NCBI RefSeq assembly: GCF_901521055.1
Contig: NZ_CABEGA010000073.1
Span: 1-64,000, forward strand
Reading direction: 5' to 3'
DNA from: Cellulomonas hominis
GTDB lineage: Bacteria > Actinomycetota > Actinomycetes > Actinomycetales > Cellulomonadaceae
Length of the DNA: 64,000 nt
The notes under the pieces are model-generated. The model searched no databases. It was given only the letters and a program-made list of their open reading frames with translations, and was not told where the DNA came from. The translations under genes and the position numbers were made by a program. Shown here in pieces: positions 28,816-38,110 of the stretch. How positions within the stretch are numbered: position 1 is the stretch's first letter; each line of letters starts with the position of its first letter.

Positions 28816-29765
28816 CCGTCGCACTGGTCACCGGCGCGACCGGGCAGGACGGGTCGTACCTGGTCGAGAGGCTGCTGGCGGAGGGCGTCGACGTGCACGG
28901 GGTGGTCCGCCCCGGGGACGGGGTGCCGCCGGGGACGGCGTGGACCGCGCACAGCGTGGACCTGGCCGACCGCGCCGCCCTGCGCGCGCTGGTGCTCCAG
29001 GTCGCCCCGGACGAGGTCTACAACCTCGGCGGCATCAGCTCGGTGGCGCTGTCCTGGCGCGAGCCCGAGGCGACCGCCGAGCTCTCCGGCCTCGCGCCGC
29101 TGACCGTGCTCGACGCGGCGCTGGCCGTCCAGGACGCGGCCGGCAGGCCGGTGCGGGTGGTGCAGGCGTCGTCGGCGGAGATCTTCGGGCACCCGGACCG
29201 CGTCCCCCAGGACGAGTCGACGCCCGTCGCGCCGCGGAACCCGTACGGGGCCGCGAAGGCGTTCGCGCACCACCTGGCCGCCGTCTACCGGGAGCGCGGC
29301 CTGCACGTCGCGTCCTGCGTGCTGTTCAACCACGAGTCCCCGCGCCGCCCGGAGACCTTCGTGACCCGCAAGATCACGCGCGGCGCGGCGCGGATCGCGC
29401 TCGGGCTGGACGACCGGCTGACGCTGGGCAACCTGGACGCCCGCCGGGACTGGGGGTGGGCGCCGGACTACGTGGACGCGATGGTCCGCGCGGCGCGGCA
29501 CACCGCGGCGGGCGACTGGGTCGTCGCGACCGGGCAGGCGCACAGCGTCGGCGACTTCGTGCGCGCCGCGTTCGCCCGGGCGGGCGTCGAGGACTGGGAG
29601 CGGCACGTCGAGGTGGACGCCGCCCTCCTGCGCCCCGGCGACGCGCCCGAGCTGGTCGGCGACCCCGGGCGGGCGGAGCGCGAGCTCGGCTGGCGGCGCA
29701 CGCACGACTTCGACGCGCTGGTCGGCGCGATGGTCGACCACGACCTCACGCTCGCGCGGGGCTGA
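28812..29765 (+). CDS. GDP-mannose 4,6-dehydratase-like protein (copy 2)
   Basis: The 317-aa protein keeps the Gmd fingerprints of its neighbour: [44 protein letters not shown] and [19 protein letters not shown]. It therefore looks like a dehydratase and not the reductase (GMER or RMD) that usually partners Gmd. The start is a GTG in a GTGA overlap. The N-terminal 100 residues have drifted most, including the region between the nucleotide motif and EVYNLGG. It may be a paralogue with altered substrate, or form a hetero-oligomer with copy 1. Confidence 0.85.
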
Positions 29766-29810
29766 AAGCGGCCCCCGCCCGGGCTCACCGGCGCCCCGCG
29801 CCCGGCACGG

Positions 29811-31019
29811 TCAGGGCACGTCGGCCTGGACCAGGCGGGCCTTGCCCTGGACCTCGAGCGGCCCGTCGGAGGCCGGCACGAACGCCGCGTCGCCGCGGTC
29901 GAGCACCAGCGTCGAGCCGGACCGCGCCTTGACGGTCACGGTGCCGTCCAGGCACAGCACGATGCGCGGGCCGCGGCCGGGCAGCGGGTGCACCGACTCG
30001 TCCTCGACGTGGCTCAGCGAGAGCTCGAAGTCGTCGACCGGCGCGTAGTAGACGCGGGTGGCGCCGTGGAACCGCTCGGGGGCGATCCGGATGGGCGGGG
30101 CCGCGACGTAGTCGACGTTGCGCAGCAGCTCCGCGACGTCCACGTGCTTCGGGGTGAGCCCGGCGCGCAGCACGTTGTCCGAGGACGCCATGATCTCGAC
30201 GCCCACGCCGCTCAGGTACGCGTGCACGCCGCCGGCGGGGACGAACAGCGCGTCGCCGGGGTGCAGCGTCACGGGGTTGAGCAGCAGCGAGGTGACGACA
30301 CCGGGGTCGCCGGGGTAGGCCTCCGCGAGCCGGACCACGATCCGGTCGGCGCGCGGCGACGGGGAGCCGTCGGCCAGGCGGGCCTTGCAGGCGTCCACGA
30401 CACCCTGCACCGCCACCGCGTCGGGACGGGTCCCGGGCTGCAGCAGCTGGGTGAACGCCGCCTCGATGCCGCGGGCGTCGGGCTGGTCCGCCAGCACGTC
30501 GTGCAGCTCCTTGGCCAGCGGCGCGTCCAGCCCGGCGAGCAGCTCCGCGGCGCGGCGGGGCGCGCGGAACCCGCAGACCGCCTCGAACCGGGTCAGCGCG
30601 TAGACGAGCTCGGGCTTGTGGTTGCGGTCGCGGTACGACCGGTGCGGCGCGTCGATCGGGACGCCCGCGGCCTCCTCCCGCTCGAACCCCTCGCGCGCCG
30701 CGTCGACGTGCGGGTGCACCTGCAGGGACAGCGGCCGGTCGGCCGCGATCACCTTGAGGAGGTACGGCAGCGTGGGGCCGAACCGGGCGACCACCCCGTC
30801 GCCGAGGGCGCCACGCGGGTCGCGGGCGATCGCCTCGGTGAGGGTCTCGCCGCCGTGCGGCGCGGAGGGCGCGGCGACGACGCGGGAGGGCCCGGCGTGG
30901 TGGGCGCCGAACCAGGCCTCCGCCACGGGCTCACCCGTCACCGGCGTGCCGAGGAGGCCGGGGATCGCGGACGGCGAGCCCCAGGCGTAGTGCAGCTCGG
31001 CACTCGAGATCCGGATCAT
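29811..31019 (-). CDS. manA: Mannose-6-phosphate isomerase, class I (second copy)
   Basis: The 402-aa isomerase has SSAELHYAWGS at the N-terminus, SLQVHPHVDAA, NHKPELVYAL and GGVHAYLSGVGVEIMASSDNVLRAG carrying the zinc ligands. It is clearly diverged from the copy at 1791-3023. Its place between gmd and rmlA suggests it supplies mannose 6-phosphate for GDP-mannose, that is, biosynthesis and not catabolism. The ATG at 31019 follows GGGAG. It is convergent with the second gmd-like gene and divergent from rmlA. Confidence 0.92.
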   Translation of the reverse strand: MIRISSAELHYAWGSPSAIPGLLGTPVTGEPVAEAWFGAHHAGPSRVVAAPSAPHGGETLTEAIARDPRGALGDGVVARFGPTLPYLLKVIAADRPLSLQVHPHVDAAREGFEREEAAGVPIDAPHRSYRDRNHKPELVYALTRFEAVCGFRAPRRAAELLAGLDAPLAKELHDVLADQPDARGIEAAFTQLLQPGTRPDAVAVQGVVDACKARLADGSPSPRADRIVVRLAEAYPGDPGVVTSLLLNPVTLHPGDALFVPAGGVHAYLSGVGVEIMASSDNVLRAGLTPKHVDVAELLRNVDYVAAPPIRIAPERFHGATRVYYAPVDDFELSLSHVEDESVHPLPGRGPRIVLCLDGTVTVKARSGSTLVLDRGDAAFVPASDGPLEVQGKARLVQADVP

Positions 31020-31135
31020 CACGCTCCCATCATCGCCCGAATTCGGACAGATTGGCACATAACGGACATCGGTGACCACGCCCCGCCGCCGATGTCACCC
31101 GTCCGGCCCGCCTCGATGGGCCACACTGTATGACC

Positions 31136-32008
31136 ATGCGAGGCATCATCCTGGCCGGCGGGTCCGGCACCCGACTCCACCCGATCACGCTCGGCGTGAG
31201 CAAGCAGCTCGTCCCGGTGTACGACAAGCCGATGATCTACTACCCGCTGTCCACGCTGATCCTGGCGGGGATCAAGGACGTCCTGGTCATCACGACGCCC
31301 CACGACGCGGAGCAGTTCCGCCGCCTGCTCGGCGACGGCTCCCAGTTCGGCATCTCGATCAGCTACACCGTCCAGGCGGAGCCCAACGGGCTGGCGCAGG
31401 CGTTCGTGCTCGGCGCCGACTTCGTGGGCACCGACGCCGCCGCGCTGGTGCTCGGGGACAACATCTTCTACGGGCACGGTCTCGGCTCCCAGCTGCAGCG
31501 CTTCGAGCAGATCGACGGCGCAGCGGTGTTCGCGTACCGCGTCGCGGACCCGACGGCGTACGGCGTCGTGGAGTTCGACGACGCCGGCCGCGCGCTCTCC
31601 CTCGAGGAGAAGCCCGCGCAGCCGAAGTCGTCCTACGCCGTGCCCGGCCTCTACTTCTACGACAACGACGTCATCGAGATCGCGCGGGACCTGAAGCCGT
31701 CCGCGCGCGGCGAGTACGAGATCACCGACGTGAACCGGCACTACCTGGAGCAGGGCCGGCTGCAGGTCGAGGTCCTCCCCCGCGGCACCGCCTGGCTCGA
31801 CACCGGCACGTTCGACTCGCTGCTCGAGGCGTCCGACTTCGTCCGGACCATCGAGAGCCGGCAGGGCATGAAGATCGGGTCCCCGGAGGAGGTGGCCTGG
31901 CGCCGCGGCTTCCTGTCCGACGACGAGCTGCGCGTGCGCGCGGAGGGCCTGGTCAAGTCCGGGTACGGCTCCTACCTCCTCGGGCTGCTGGAGTCCGGCG
32001 ACCGCTGA
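31136..32008 (+). CDS. rmlA: Glucose-1-phosphate thymidylyltransferase
   Basis: Makes dTDP-glucose from dTTP and glucose 1-phosphate, the entry step to dTDP-rhamnose and dTDP-Fuc4NAc. The 290-aa protein has [11 protein letters not shown] with the nucleotidyl-transfer Arg, [28 protein letters not shown] and WLDTGT. The ATG at 31136 gives the family-typical MRGIILAGG start; an ATG two codons earlier (31130) is less likely. A CACACT box eight bases before it suggests a short or leaderless message. No rmlB gene follows, unlike in most rml clusters. Confidence 0.94.
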   Translation: MRGIILAGGSGTRLHPITLGVSKQLVPVYDKPMIYYPLSTLILAGIKDVLVITTPHDAEQFRRLLGDGSQFGISISYTVQAEPNGLAQAFVLGADFVGTDAAALVLGDNIFYGHGLGSQLQRFEQIDGAAVFAYRVADPTAYGVVEFDDAGRALSLEEKPAQPKSSYAVPGLYFYDNDVIEIARDLKPSARGEYEITDVNRHYLEQGRLQVEVLPRGTAWLDTGTFDSLLEASDFVRTIESRQGMKIGSPEEVAWRRGFLSDDELRVRAEGLVKSGYGSYLLGLLESGDR

Positions 32009-32032
32009 CGCAGGCGCACCACCGGCCCCCGG

Positions 32033-32073
32033 CGCGGCCCGGGTCGCGGCGACCACGCCGCGCCCGGGCCGTG
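32033..32073. terminator. Bidirectional terminator hairpin between rmlA and the DUF2142 gene
   Basis: CGGCCCGGG (32035-32043) pairs with CCCGGGCCG (32063-32071), and an inner GCGGC/GCCGC stem (32046-32050 with 32057-32061) closes a six-base loop. It lies in a convergent intergenic gap, so it can serve both strands. Confidence 0.65.
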
Positions 32074-32079
32074 CGCGCG

Positions 32080-34173
32080 TCAGAGGTAGTACTTCTGCGC
32101 GATGACCAGGACACCGGTGACGTGCAGCGCGAGCACGCCCACGGCCACCGTCCACGCCGCGACGGCCGCCGCCGGGCGCCGGCGGCTCAGCCGCTCCGCG
32201 AGCAGCGGGGGCAGGGCGAGCAGCGCGGGGACCACGTTGAGCAGGTACCGGCCCTGCAGGAGGTTCGTCAGGCCGGTGGACGAGAAGAACCCGTACTCCA
32301 CGGCGTACATCCCCGCCAGCACGCCCAGACCCGAGAGCACGCACAGGGTGATCCACCGGTCGATGTCCCGCAGCCCGGCGTCGACGGTACCGGCGCGCCG
32401 CTCGCGGACCAGGACGACCAGCCAGACCAGCACGGCCGCGGCGAGCGCGAGGTAGAGGACCCAGATCACCTGCTGCGCCCCGAACGGGAGCGGCGTGTTC
32501 ACCCAGCCGAAGTTGCCCCACATCTGGTCGACCCAGAGCTGGCGGAACTCGGCGAGGTCCGGGCTGAGCTGGCTGCGCGCGTAGGTCAGGAGGTCACGCG
32601 GACCGTCCTGGGCGCCCTCCGGGAAGCCGAGGCCGGTGTCGATCCCGAGCACCCGCGCCGCCACCAGCCAGACGCCGTACGTGGCCGCGACCCCCGCGGC
32701 GGCGAGGACCGGCTCGCCGAGCAGCACCTTCCAGTCCCGCACGCGGTAGCGGATCTTGCCCAGCAGCCACCCCAGCGCGATCGGGATGACCATCAGCCCG
32801 GCGAACGGCTTCCCGAGCGCACCGAGCCCCGCGATCGCCCCGGCCGCCAGCATGAGCCAGGGCGCTCGTGCGGACCGGACCAGGCGCGCCGCGACCCACA
32901 GGGCCGCGAACCCGGCAGCGATCACCCAGGCGTCGTTGTTCACCAGGGCGAACTGGTGCGCGAGCATCGGCTGGAGCGCGATCGCCGTCACGAGGCCGGC
33001 CCGCGCCGCGCGCCGGCCGGGCAGCACCTCCCCCGCGAACAGCCACGCGAACACGATCGCCGCCACACCGAGCACGACGGACCACAGCCGCACCGCGTGG
33101 ACCTGGGCGACGGTGTCGTCCACGGCGGAGTGGTAGAACGCCGCACCCACCGCGTAGTAGGGCGGCGGGTAGGACGCCGCGGGGCCGGTGCCGTCCGACT
33201 CCGTCCCCACTCCCGCGTCGGCCTCGCGCAGGTGCTCGACGGACTCCTCGTCGTAGTCGGGCCGGTCGGTCGGCTGGAACTGCGAGACCCCCATCTCGTG
33301 CGCGGCCGCGGACAGGGAGTCCGAGTAGGCCTGCGAGCGCTCGTCGGTGCTCCAGTTGGGCAGCCGGCCCTCTTCCGCGATGAACTGCACGTTCGCGAAG
33401 TGCGCGGGCTCGTCCATGCCCTGCAGCGGCGGGATCAGGACCGCCCAGAGCAGCCCGCGCGCGGCCACCAGCACGATCACCGTGACCAGGCCCCAACGGG
33501 GCCGCAGCGCCAGCAGGGCGACGCAGGCGAGCACCAGCACGCACAAGGCCACCACCCAGCCGGGCGAGCCCCACGCCGGGGCGTAGGCGGCGATCCGGTC
33601 GAGCGCCTCGGCGGCGGCCGACGGCAGCGTCCGCTCGTGGTCCCCGTAGAGCGCGACCGCGGCCGGCGTGCCGTCCAGCGTCTTCCAGAGCGCCGGCGGG
33701 AGCGTCGAGTCCTCGTCGACGGCGAGCGTCAGCGTGTACTCCTCGTCCGCCGAGTCCGGGATCGGGTCGAAGGTCACGATCGGCGTGAGCGACGTGTCCT
33801 CGATGTCCGTGCACTCGGTGTCCTGCGTCGCGATCTGCTCCCCGTCCTGCGAGAGCGTCGCGGTGAGCGTGCAGACCGCGGAGTCCGTCCACGTGCCGAG
33901 GACCATCGCGACGGCGCTGAGGTCGTCCTCCGTGGCGGTGAGCTCGAGCTCGACCGGCTCGTGCGACGCCAGGACGCCGTCACCCTCGGTCAGGGTGAAG
34001 TGCTGCGTGGCGTCGCCCTGCGTCGGGCCGACGCGCGCCGACAGGGCCAGCACGACCCCCAGCAGCACCACCACGGCGCACAGCACCGGGGCGAGCCACC
34101 GGTGCCCCCGCCGCGTGCTGCCGCCGGACGGCTCCGCGGTCACCGTCGCACCGTCCTCAGCCGTCACCGACAC
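32080..34173 (-). CDS. DUF2142-type polytopic membrane protein (1)
   Basis: The 697-aa protein has one N-terminal helix, then an extracytoplasmic beta-rich domain of about 180 residues containing acidic repeats and a Cys pair (VCTLTA and DTECTD). About ten further helices follow. The GMDEPAHFANVQF motif in the first loop after helix 3 is the DUF2142/GT-C acidic signature. It probably transfers a sugar from a polyprenyl carrier on the outer side. The start is a GTG at 34173 with GGAGG four bases upstream. It is separated from the next DUF2142 gene by 112 bases that hold only a small CGTGCC/GGCACG hairpin. Confidence 0.8.
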   Translation of the reverse strand: MSVTAEDGATVTAEPSGGSTRRGHRWLAPVLCAVVVLLGVVLALSARVGPTQGDATQHFTLTEGDGVLASHEPVELELTATEDDLSAVAMVLGTWTDSAVCTLTATLSQDGEQIATQDTECTDIEDTSLTPIVTFDPIPDSADEEYTLTLAVDEDSTLPPALWKTLDGTPAAVALYGDHERTLPSAAAEALDRIAAYAPAWGSPGWVVALCVLVLACVALLALRPRWGLVTVIVLVAARGLLWAVLIPPLQGMDEPAHFANVQFIAEEGRLPNWSTDERSQAYSDSLSAAAHEMGVSQFQPTDRPDYDEESVEHLREADAGVGTESDGTGPAASYPPPYYAVGAAFYHSAVDDTVAQVHAVRLWSVVLGVAAIVFAWLFAGEVLPGRRAARAGLVTAIALQPMLAHQFALVNNDAWVIAAGFAALWVAARLVRSARAPWLMLAAGAIAGLGALGKPFAGLMVIPIALGWLLGKIRYRVRDWKVLLGEPVLAAAGVAATYGVWLVAARVLGIDTGLGFPEGAQDGPRDLLTYARSQLSPDLAEFRQLWVDQMWGNFGWVNTPLPFGAQQVIWVLYLALAAAVLVWLVVLVRERRAGTVDAGLRDIDRWITLCVLSGLGVLAGMYAVEYGFFSSTGLTNLLQGRYLLNVVPALLALPPLLAERLSRRRPAAAVAAWTVAVGVLALHVTGVLVIAQKYYL

Positions 34174-34285
34174 CTTGCCTCCTCCCGCGACGTGCCTGTC
34201 GGCACGCACGGCCAGCCATCGTGCCACAACGCCGTGGTGGTGCTGGGACCGTGACGCGACGATCCCGTGCCCTCGGCCCGGGCGG

Positions 34286-35896
34286 TCACACCGCCGGCGC
34301 GCCGGCCCCGGCACGGTCGGGCTCGACGCGCCCGGGCTCGGGCTCGTCGGCCTCCGCGACCCGCGCCGGGCCGCCCGCCAGCCACCCGAGGAGCAGCACG
34401 GCGGCCAGGACCGTCACCACCGCCCCCCCGAGGAGCACCGGCTCGGGCAGCAGCGGGGTCCACGGCCGCTCGACAGGCTCGAACCACGGCGCGGACGTCC
34501 CCGCCACGTACCGGCGCAGGTTCTCCCAGAAGCTCATCACGTGCACCACGCCCACGGCGGCGAGCACGATCCAGGACACCCGGCGCGCGACCTGCCCCGC
34601 GATCCCCGGGCGGGAGTCGAGCATGACCCCGGCGACGAGCGGCACGCCGACGGCGACGGCCATGAGGTACCGCCCCTGCCACGGGAGGCCGACCTGGCTC
34701 GCGTTCGGCACCTGCAGCACCACGGGCAGGGCCACGACGACCACCGCGAGGCCCAGCAGCGCGAGGGACTCGCGCCGGCGGCCCGCCGCGAGCGCCAGCG
34801 CCGTCAGCAGCCCGAGGGCGCCGGCCAGCAGCAGGTAGACCGTCCCGGGGGCGGGGGTGTCGTGCCAGCCGAACCGGCCGAACATCTGCTCGACGTACGA
34901 CGACGTCAGGCGCAGCACGTTGTTGAGGGCCCGTTCGGCCGTGAGGTCCGGGAACGCCGTGATGCCGGCGCCCGAGACCGCCCCGGCGCGCAGGATCCAC
35001 AGGACCGCGGCCACGGATCCCGCGATGCCCAGCGCGAGGCCCGGCCAGGCCCGCCGGTCCGTGAGCGCCGCCCGCACCGGCCCCCAGCCCGCGAGGACGG
35101 CCGCGGCCAGCACGATGATGCCCAGGTACAGCGGCGAGAAGGCCTTGGCGTTCACGAGCAGCACGACCAGGACGCCCGCCCGCCACCAGCGGCGCCCGGT
35201 CAGGGCGGGATCGGGAGCGCGGAGCGTCAGCAGCAGCGTGAGCCACAGCCCGATCCCCGCGGAGGCCTCCACCGCGTTGGGGTTCACCGTGCTGTTCATG
35301 AACACGACCATGGGCGTCATCGCCACCCCGACGGCCGGGACCACCCAGCGACGCCGGGCCGTCTCCGCGACGGTGCGCAGGCCCAGCGCGAGGCAGAAGG
35401 CGCACAGGGCCGCGCTCACGAGCCGCATCAGGTACAGCACGCCGAGGCGCGGCTCGAGCAGCGTCGGCGCCCCGACGACCGCGTAGTACAGCGGGTTGTA
35501 GTTGCCGGCCGTGGTCGCGGTGAGCTCGATCGCGCCCACGTCGCCGAAGTCGCGGGGCCAGCAGCTGGCCGGCTCGGTCGAGCGGAACGCGTAGCAGCCG
35601 GGCATCTCGTGCGTCACGGCGTAGATGCGCGGCAGCTCGGTCTGCCAGCGGCCCGGGCGCTCCTCGACGAGCTCGGCCCGGTTCACCAGCGCGGCGGCCC
35701 GGACGATGTGCGCCGGCTCGTCGGGCGACGCGCCCATCGGGTTCGCCAGCGCCCAGACGCCCGCCAGCGCGGTGAGGACCACCCACGCCGACCAGAACAC
35801 CGCCCGCGGCGAGCGGTCCCGCAGCGCGGTGCGCAGCCGTCCCCGATCGGGACGGGCGGCCGTCGCGTCCTCGGTGCTCTCAGTGCTGCTCGCCAC
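34286..35896 (-). CDS. DUF2142-type polytopic membrane protein (2)
   Basis: The 536-aa protein has about twelve helices. The first extracytoplasmic loop carries SPDEPAHIVRAAALV, the DUF2142 acidic motif, then PRIYAVTHEMPGCYAF. It lacks the extra beta domain of its neighbour at 32080. The GTG start lies 17 bases inside the DUF2304 gene, so it belongs to the GT2-DUF2304-DUF2142 operon. The GT2 probably makes a polyprenyl-phosphate sugar and this protein may transfer it outside. Confidence 0.82.
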   Translation of the reverse strand: MASSTESTEDATAARPDRGRLRTALRDRSPRAVFWSAWVVLTALAGVWALANPMGASPDEPAHIVRAAALVNRAELVEERPGRWQTELPRIYAVTHEMPGCYAFRSTEPASCWPRDFGDVGAIELTATTAGNYNPLYYAVVGAPTLLEPRLGVLYLMRLVSAALCAFCLALGLRTVAETARRRWVVPAVGVAMTPMVVFMNSTVNPNAVEASAGIGLWLTLLLTLRAPDPALTGRRWWRAGVLVVLLVNAKAFSPLYLGIIVLAAAVLAGWGPVRAALTDRRAWPGLALGIAGSVAAVLWILRAGAVSGAGITAFPDLTAERALNNVLRLTSSYVEQMFGRFGWHDTPAPGTVYLLLAGALGLLTALALAAGRRRESLALLGLAVVVVALPVVLQVPNASQVGLPWQGRYLMAVAVGVPLVAGVMLDSRPGIAGQVARRVSWIVLAAVGVVHVMSFWENLRRYVAGTSAPWFEPVERPWTPLLPEPVLLGGAVVTVLAAVLLLGWLAGGPARVAEADEPEPGRVEPDRAGAGAPAV

Positions 35897-36266
35897 GCGC
35901 CGCTTCCTCGTCGTCGGTGTTCCCCGGCGCCGGCGCCGGGCTTCCCACGGCCTCGTCCACCGCGATCCGGCGGGCGAGCAGCGTGATCTGCTGCTCGAGC
36001 TCGCGGAACCGCCGGTAGGTCGTGACCATGTACAGCAGGAACGCCACGATCAGCCCGTACAGCAGCAGGTCGGTCCCCCGGCCGACCCCGACCACGCGGG
36101 CGATGGCGTTCCAGGCGTCCGGGAAGATCACCGACAGGGTGGCCACGAGCGCGCCGCCCACGACGGCGACGCGACGGATCGCGAGGTGCCGCGCCCCGGA
36201 GGGCACACGCAGGCCGAGGACGAAGACGGCGGCGATGGCGACGAGCAGCAGCAGCTTGATGAGCAC
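35880..36266 (-). CDS. DUF2304 small membrane protein
   Basis: The 128-aa protein has three hydrophobic helices (starting LIKLLLLVAIAAVFVLG), followed by a coiled-coil-like RRFRELEQQITLLARR and an acidic tail. DUF2304 genes are nearly always next to a DPM1-like GT2 and are thought to be its membrane partner. The GTG start is three bases after the GT2 stop. A second GT2-DUF2304 pair is at 58278-59467. Confidence 0.87.
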   Translation of the reverse strand: MLIKLLLLVAIAAVFVLGLRVPSGARHLAIRRVAVVGGALVATLSVIFPDAWNAIARVVGVGRGTDLLLYGLIVAFLLYMVTTYRRFRELEQQITLLARRIAVDEAVGSPAPAPGNTDDEEAARGEQH

Positions 36267-36269
36267 GGG

Positions 36270-36950
36270 TTACCTGTAGATCATCTCGGTCAGGATGTTC
36301 ACGGCGTTGAAGACGGACTGCCCCTTGGAGCGCGAGTAGTCGGTGTAGAGGATGTGCACCGGGTGCTCCACCCAGCGCAGCCGTGCGCGCCCCACCTGCT
36401 CGATGATCTCCGAGGCGTGCGCCATCCGGTTCTGCCGGATCCGCAGCGTCCCGGCCGCGCGCCGGTTGAGCGCCCGGAGCCCGTTGTGCGTGTCCGTCAG
36501 GTGCACGCCCGTCGTCGCGTTCGAGTAGACGATCGCCGCACGCAGCACGAGCCGCTTCACCAGGCCGGGGCGGGTGCGGCTGTCGAGGAACCGCGAGCCG
36601 AACACCACGTCGGCCTCGCCCGAGCGCAGCCGCTCCACCATCGCCTCGGCGTCCGTGCGCTGGTGCTGCCCGTCGGAGTCGAAGGTGACGACGTACTGGG
36701 CGCCGAGGCGCAGCGCGACCTCGATGCCGGTCTGGAGCGCCGCGCCCTGGCCGAGGTTCACCGGGTGCTGCACCACGTGCGCGCCGGCGGCGGCCGCGAC
36801 GGCGGCGGAGTCGTCCGAGCTGCCGTCGTCGACGGCGACGACGAGGGGGAACGAGGTGCGCAGGTCGCGGATGACGTCGCCCACGACCGTGCCCTCGTTG
36901 TACAGGGGGACGACCACGCACGTGTCGCTGTGCTGGGCCTGGTGGGCCAC
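36270..36950 (-). CDS. DPM1-like GT2 glycosyltransferase
   Basis: The 226-aa cytoplasmic GT2 shows VVVPLYNEG, VAVDDGSSDDS, NLGQGAALQTGI, VTFDSDGQHQ and DTHNGLRALNR, the pattern of polyprenyl-phosphate sugar synthases. It has no membrane helix of its own, which fits its pairing with the DUF2304 protein. The GTG at 36950 is preferred: GGGAG lies ten bases upstream and the protein starts close to the conserved strand. A longer start at 37004 is possible. Confidence 0.88.
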   Translation of the reverse strand: MAHQAQHSDTCVVVPLYNEGTVVGDVIRDLRTSFPLVVAVDDGSSDDSAAVAAAAGAHVVQHPVNLGQGAALQTGIEVALRLGAQYVVTFDSDGQHQRTDAEAMVERLRSGEADVVFGSRFLDSRTRPGLVKRLVLRAAIVYSNATTGVHLTDTHNGLRALNRRAAGTLRIRQNRMAHASEIIEQVGRARLRWVEHPVHILYTDYSRSKGQSVFNAVNILTEMIYR

Positions 36951-37044
36951 GGTGACGTCTCTCCCATCGCCAAGGTGCGGACGGTCAAGCGTACCCGCGA
37001 CCACGCGCCCGTCCGACGGCGCCGCGCCCCGTAGGCTCCAGGGC

Positions 37045-38085
37045 GTGGAGTCCCAGAACCACTACTACGGCCACAGCAGCGCCCTCGCCCGGTACGCCGG
37101 CCTGACCCGGCCGCGGCACCTGCCCGGTCTCCTGCAGCACGGGTGGACGGCGGCGTCCCCGCTGGCCACGCACTTCCGCGACTTCCCGGCGGTCGGTGCG
37201 CCCGGCGGGCGCCGGGACCGCTCGCTGTTCGTCTGGTCCCACCGCTCCCGCGCGTGGGACCCCGCGTCCGAGGACCGTCGCAGCGTGGAGGTCGGCGCGC
37301 CGTGGCACTACCTGTGCGCCGTCGCCGGCGACCGGCCGGCCGGGACCGGCGCCAGGAGCGGCACCGTCATCCTCCCGGTCCACGGCATCGCCACGCAGCC
37401 GCTGCTCGGCGACCACGCCTCCGTCGCCCGCGCCTGGGCGGCGACGGAGGGCCCGGCGACCGTGTGCCTCTACCACGTCGAGGCCGGCGACCCCCGCGTG
37501 GTCGAGGCCTACGCCGCGGCGGGGCACCGGCTCGTCACGCTCGGCACCCGCACGGACCCCGCGTTCCTCGGGCGGCTGCACACCCTGCTGACCGGGGCGG
37601 CGCGCGTCGTGTCCAACCGGTTGTCCACGCCGGTCGTGTACGCGGCGTCCCTGGGCATCGACGCGACCGTGACCGGAGACGCGATGCGGCTCGCCGGTGA
37701 GCGCCAGGACGACCCCGGGACGCTCGCCGGGCGCTGGCCGGAGTTCTACGAGCCCGGCACGTCGCTGGCCGAGCGCACCGCCGTCGCACGGGCCGAGACC
37801 GGCGCGGACGCGCTGCTCCCCCCGGACGAGCTGCGCCGGCTGCTCGGCTGGGACCGCCGCCACCCGGGGCCGTGGCTCGACCACTGGGTGCGCGCCCCGT
37901 TCGCCCGCGCGGCGACCCAGCTGCGCCGCCGCGCGTCCGGGCCGCAGGCGCACGCGCCCGCCGGGGACGTGCCGTCGCTGTCGTTCGGGGCGTGGTTCGC
38001 GGCGGCGACCGAGTACCTGCCGCGTCCCCTGGGTGCCGCCCCGGACGCCCCGGGTGCGCCGCTGCCGGTCGGCGTGGGCGCCTGA
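37045..38085 (+). CDS. Uncharacterised surface-polysaccharide-locus protein, possible GT-B transferase
   Basis: The 346-aa soluble protein is not recognised with confidence. Features seen are an LLQHGW motif near residue 31, LFVWSHRS near 67, GTVILPVHGIATQP near 110, TVCLYHVEAGDPRVVEAYAAAGH near 145 and ARVVSNRLSTPVVYAASLG near 190. The last, with a polar residue before a helix that contacts a nucleotide in GT-B enzymes, recalls polysialyltransferase-like and capsule transferases. The start is a GTG seven bases after TAGGCT (37032-37037), a leaderless-like position. It is divergent from the GT2 gene and convergent with the WecD-like gene. It could transfer pseudaminic acid or Fuc4NAc; this is a guess. 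Confidence 0.72.
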   Translation: MESQNHYYGHSSALARYAGLTRPRHLPGLLQHGWTAASPLATHFRDFPAVGAPGGRRDRSLFVWSHRSRAWDPASEDRRSVEVGAPWHYLCAVAGDRPAGTGARSGTVILPVHGIATQPLLGDHASVARAWAATEGPATVCLYHVEAGDPRVVEAYAAAGHRLVTLGTRTDPAFLGRLHTLLTGAARVVSNRLSTPVVYAASLGIDATVTGDAMRLAGERQDDPGTLAGRWPEFYEPGTSLAERTAVARAETGADALLPPDELRRLLGWDRRHPGPWLDHWVRAPFARAATQLRRRASGPQAHAPAGDVPSLSFGAWFAAATEYLPRPLGAAPDAPGAPLPVGVGA

Positions 38086-38110
38086 CCGGTCGCCCCGGGG
38101 CGTGCGCCCG

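Noticed and set aside
31072-34254. A 1060-codon open frame on the plus strand across rmlA and the DUF2142 gene
   Set aside because: It spans an intergenic terminator and runs in a shadow frame of two well-supported genes.
38091-38102. Terminator at the CGCCCCGGGGCG palindrome between convergent genes
   Set aside because: It is a loop-less 12-base palindrome with no T-run; too short to call given the base composition.
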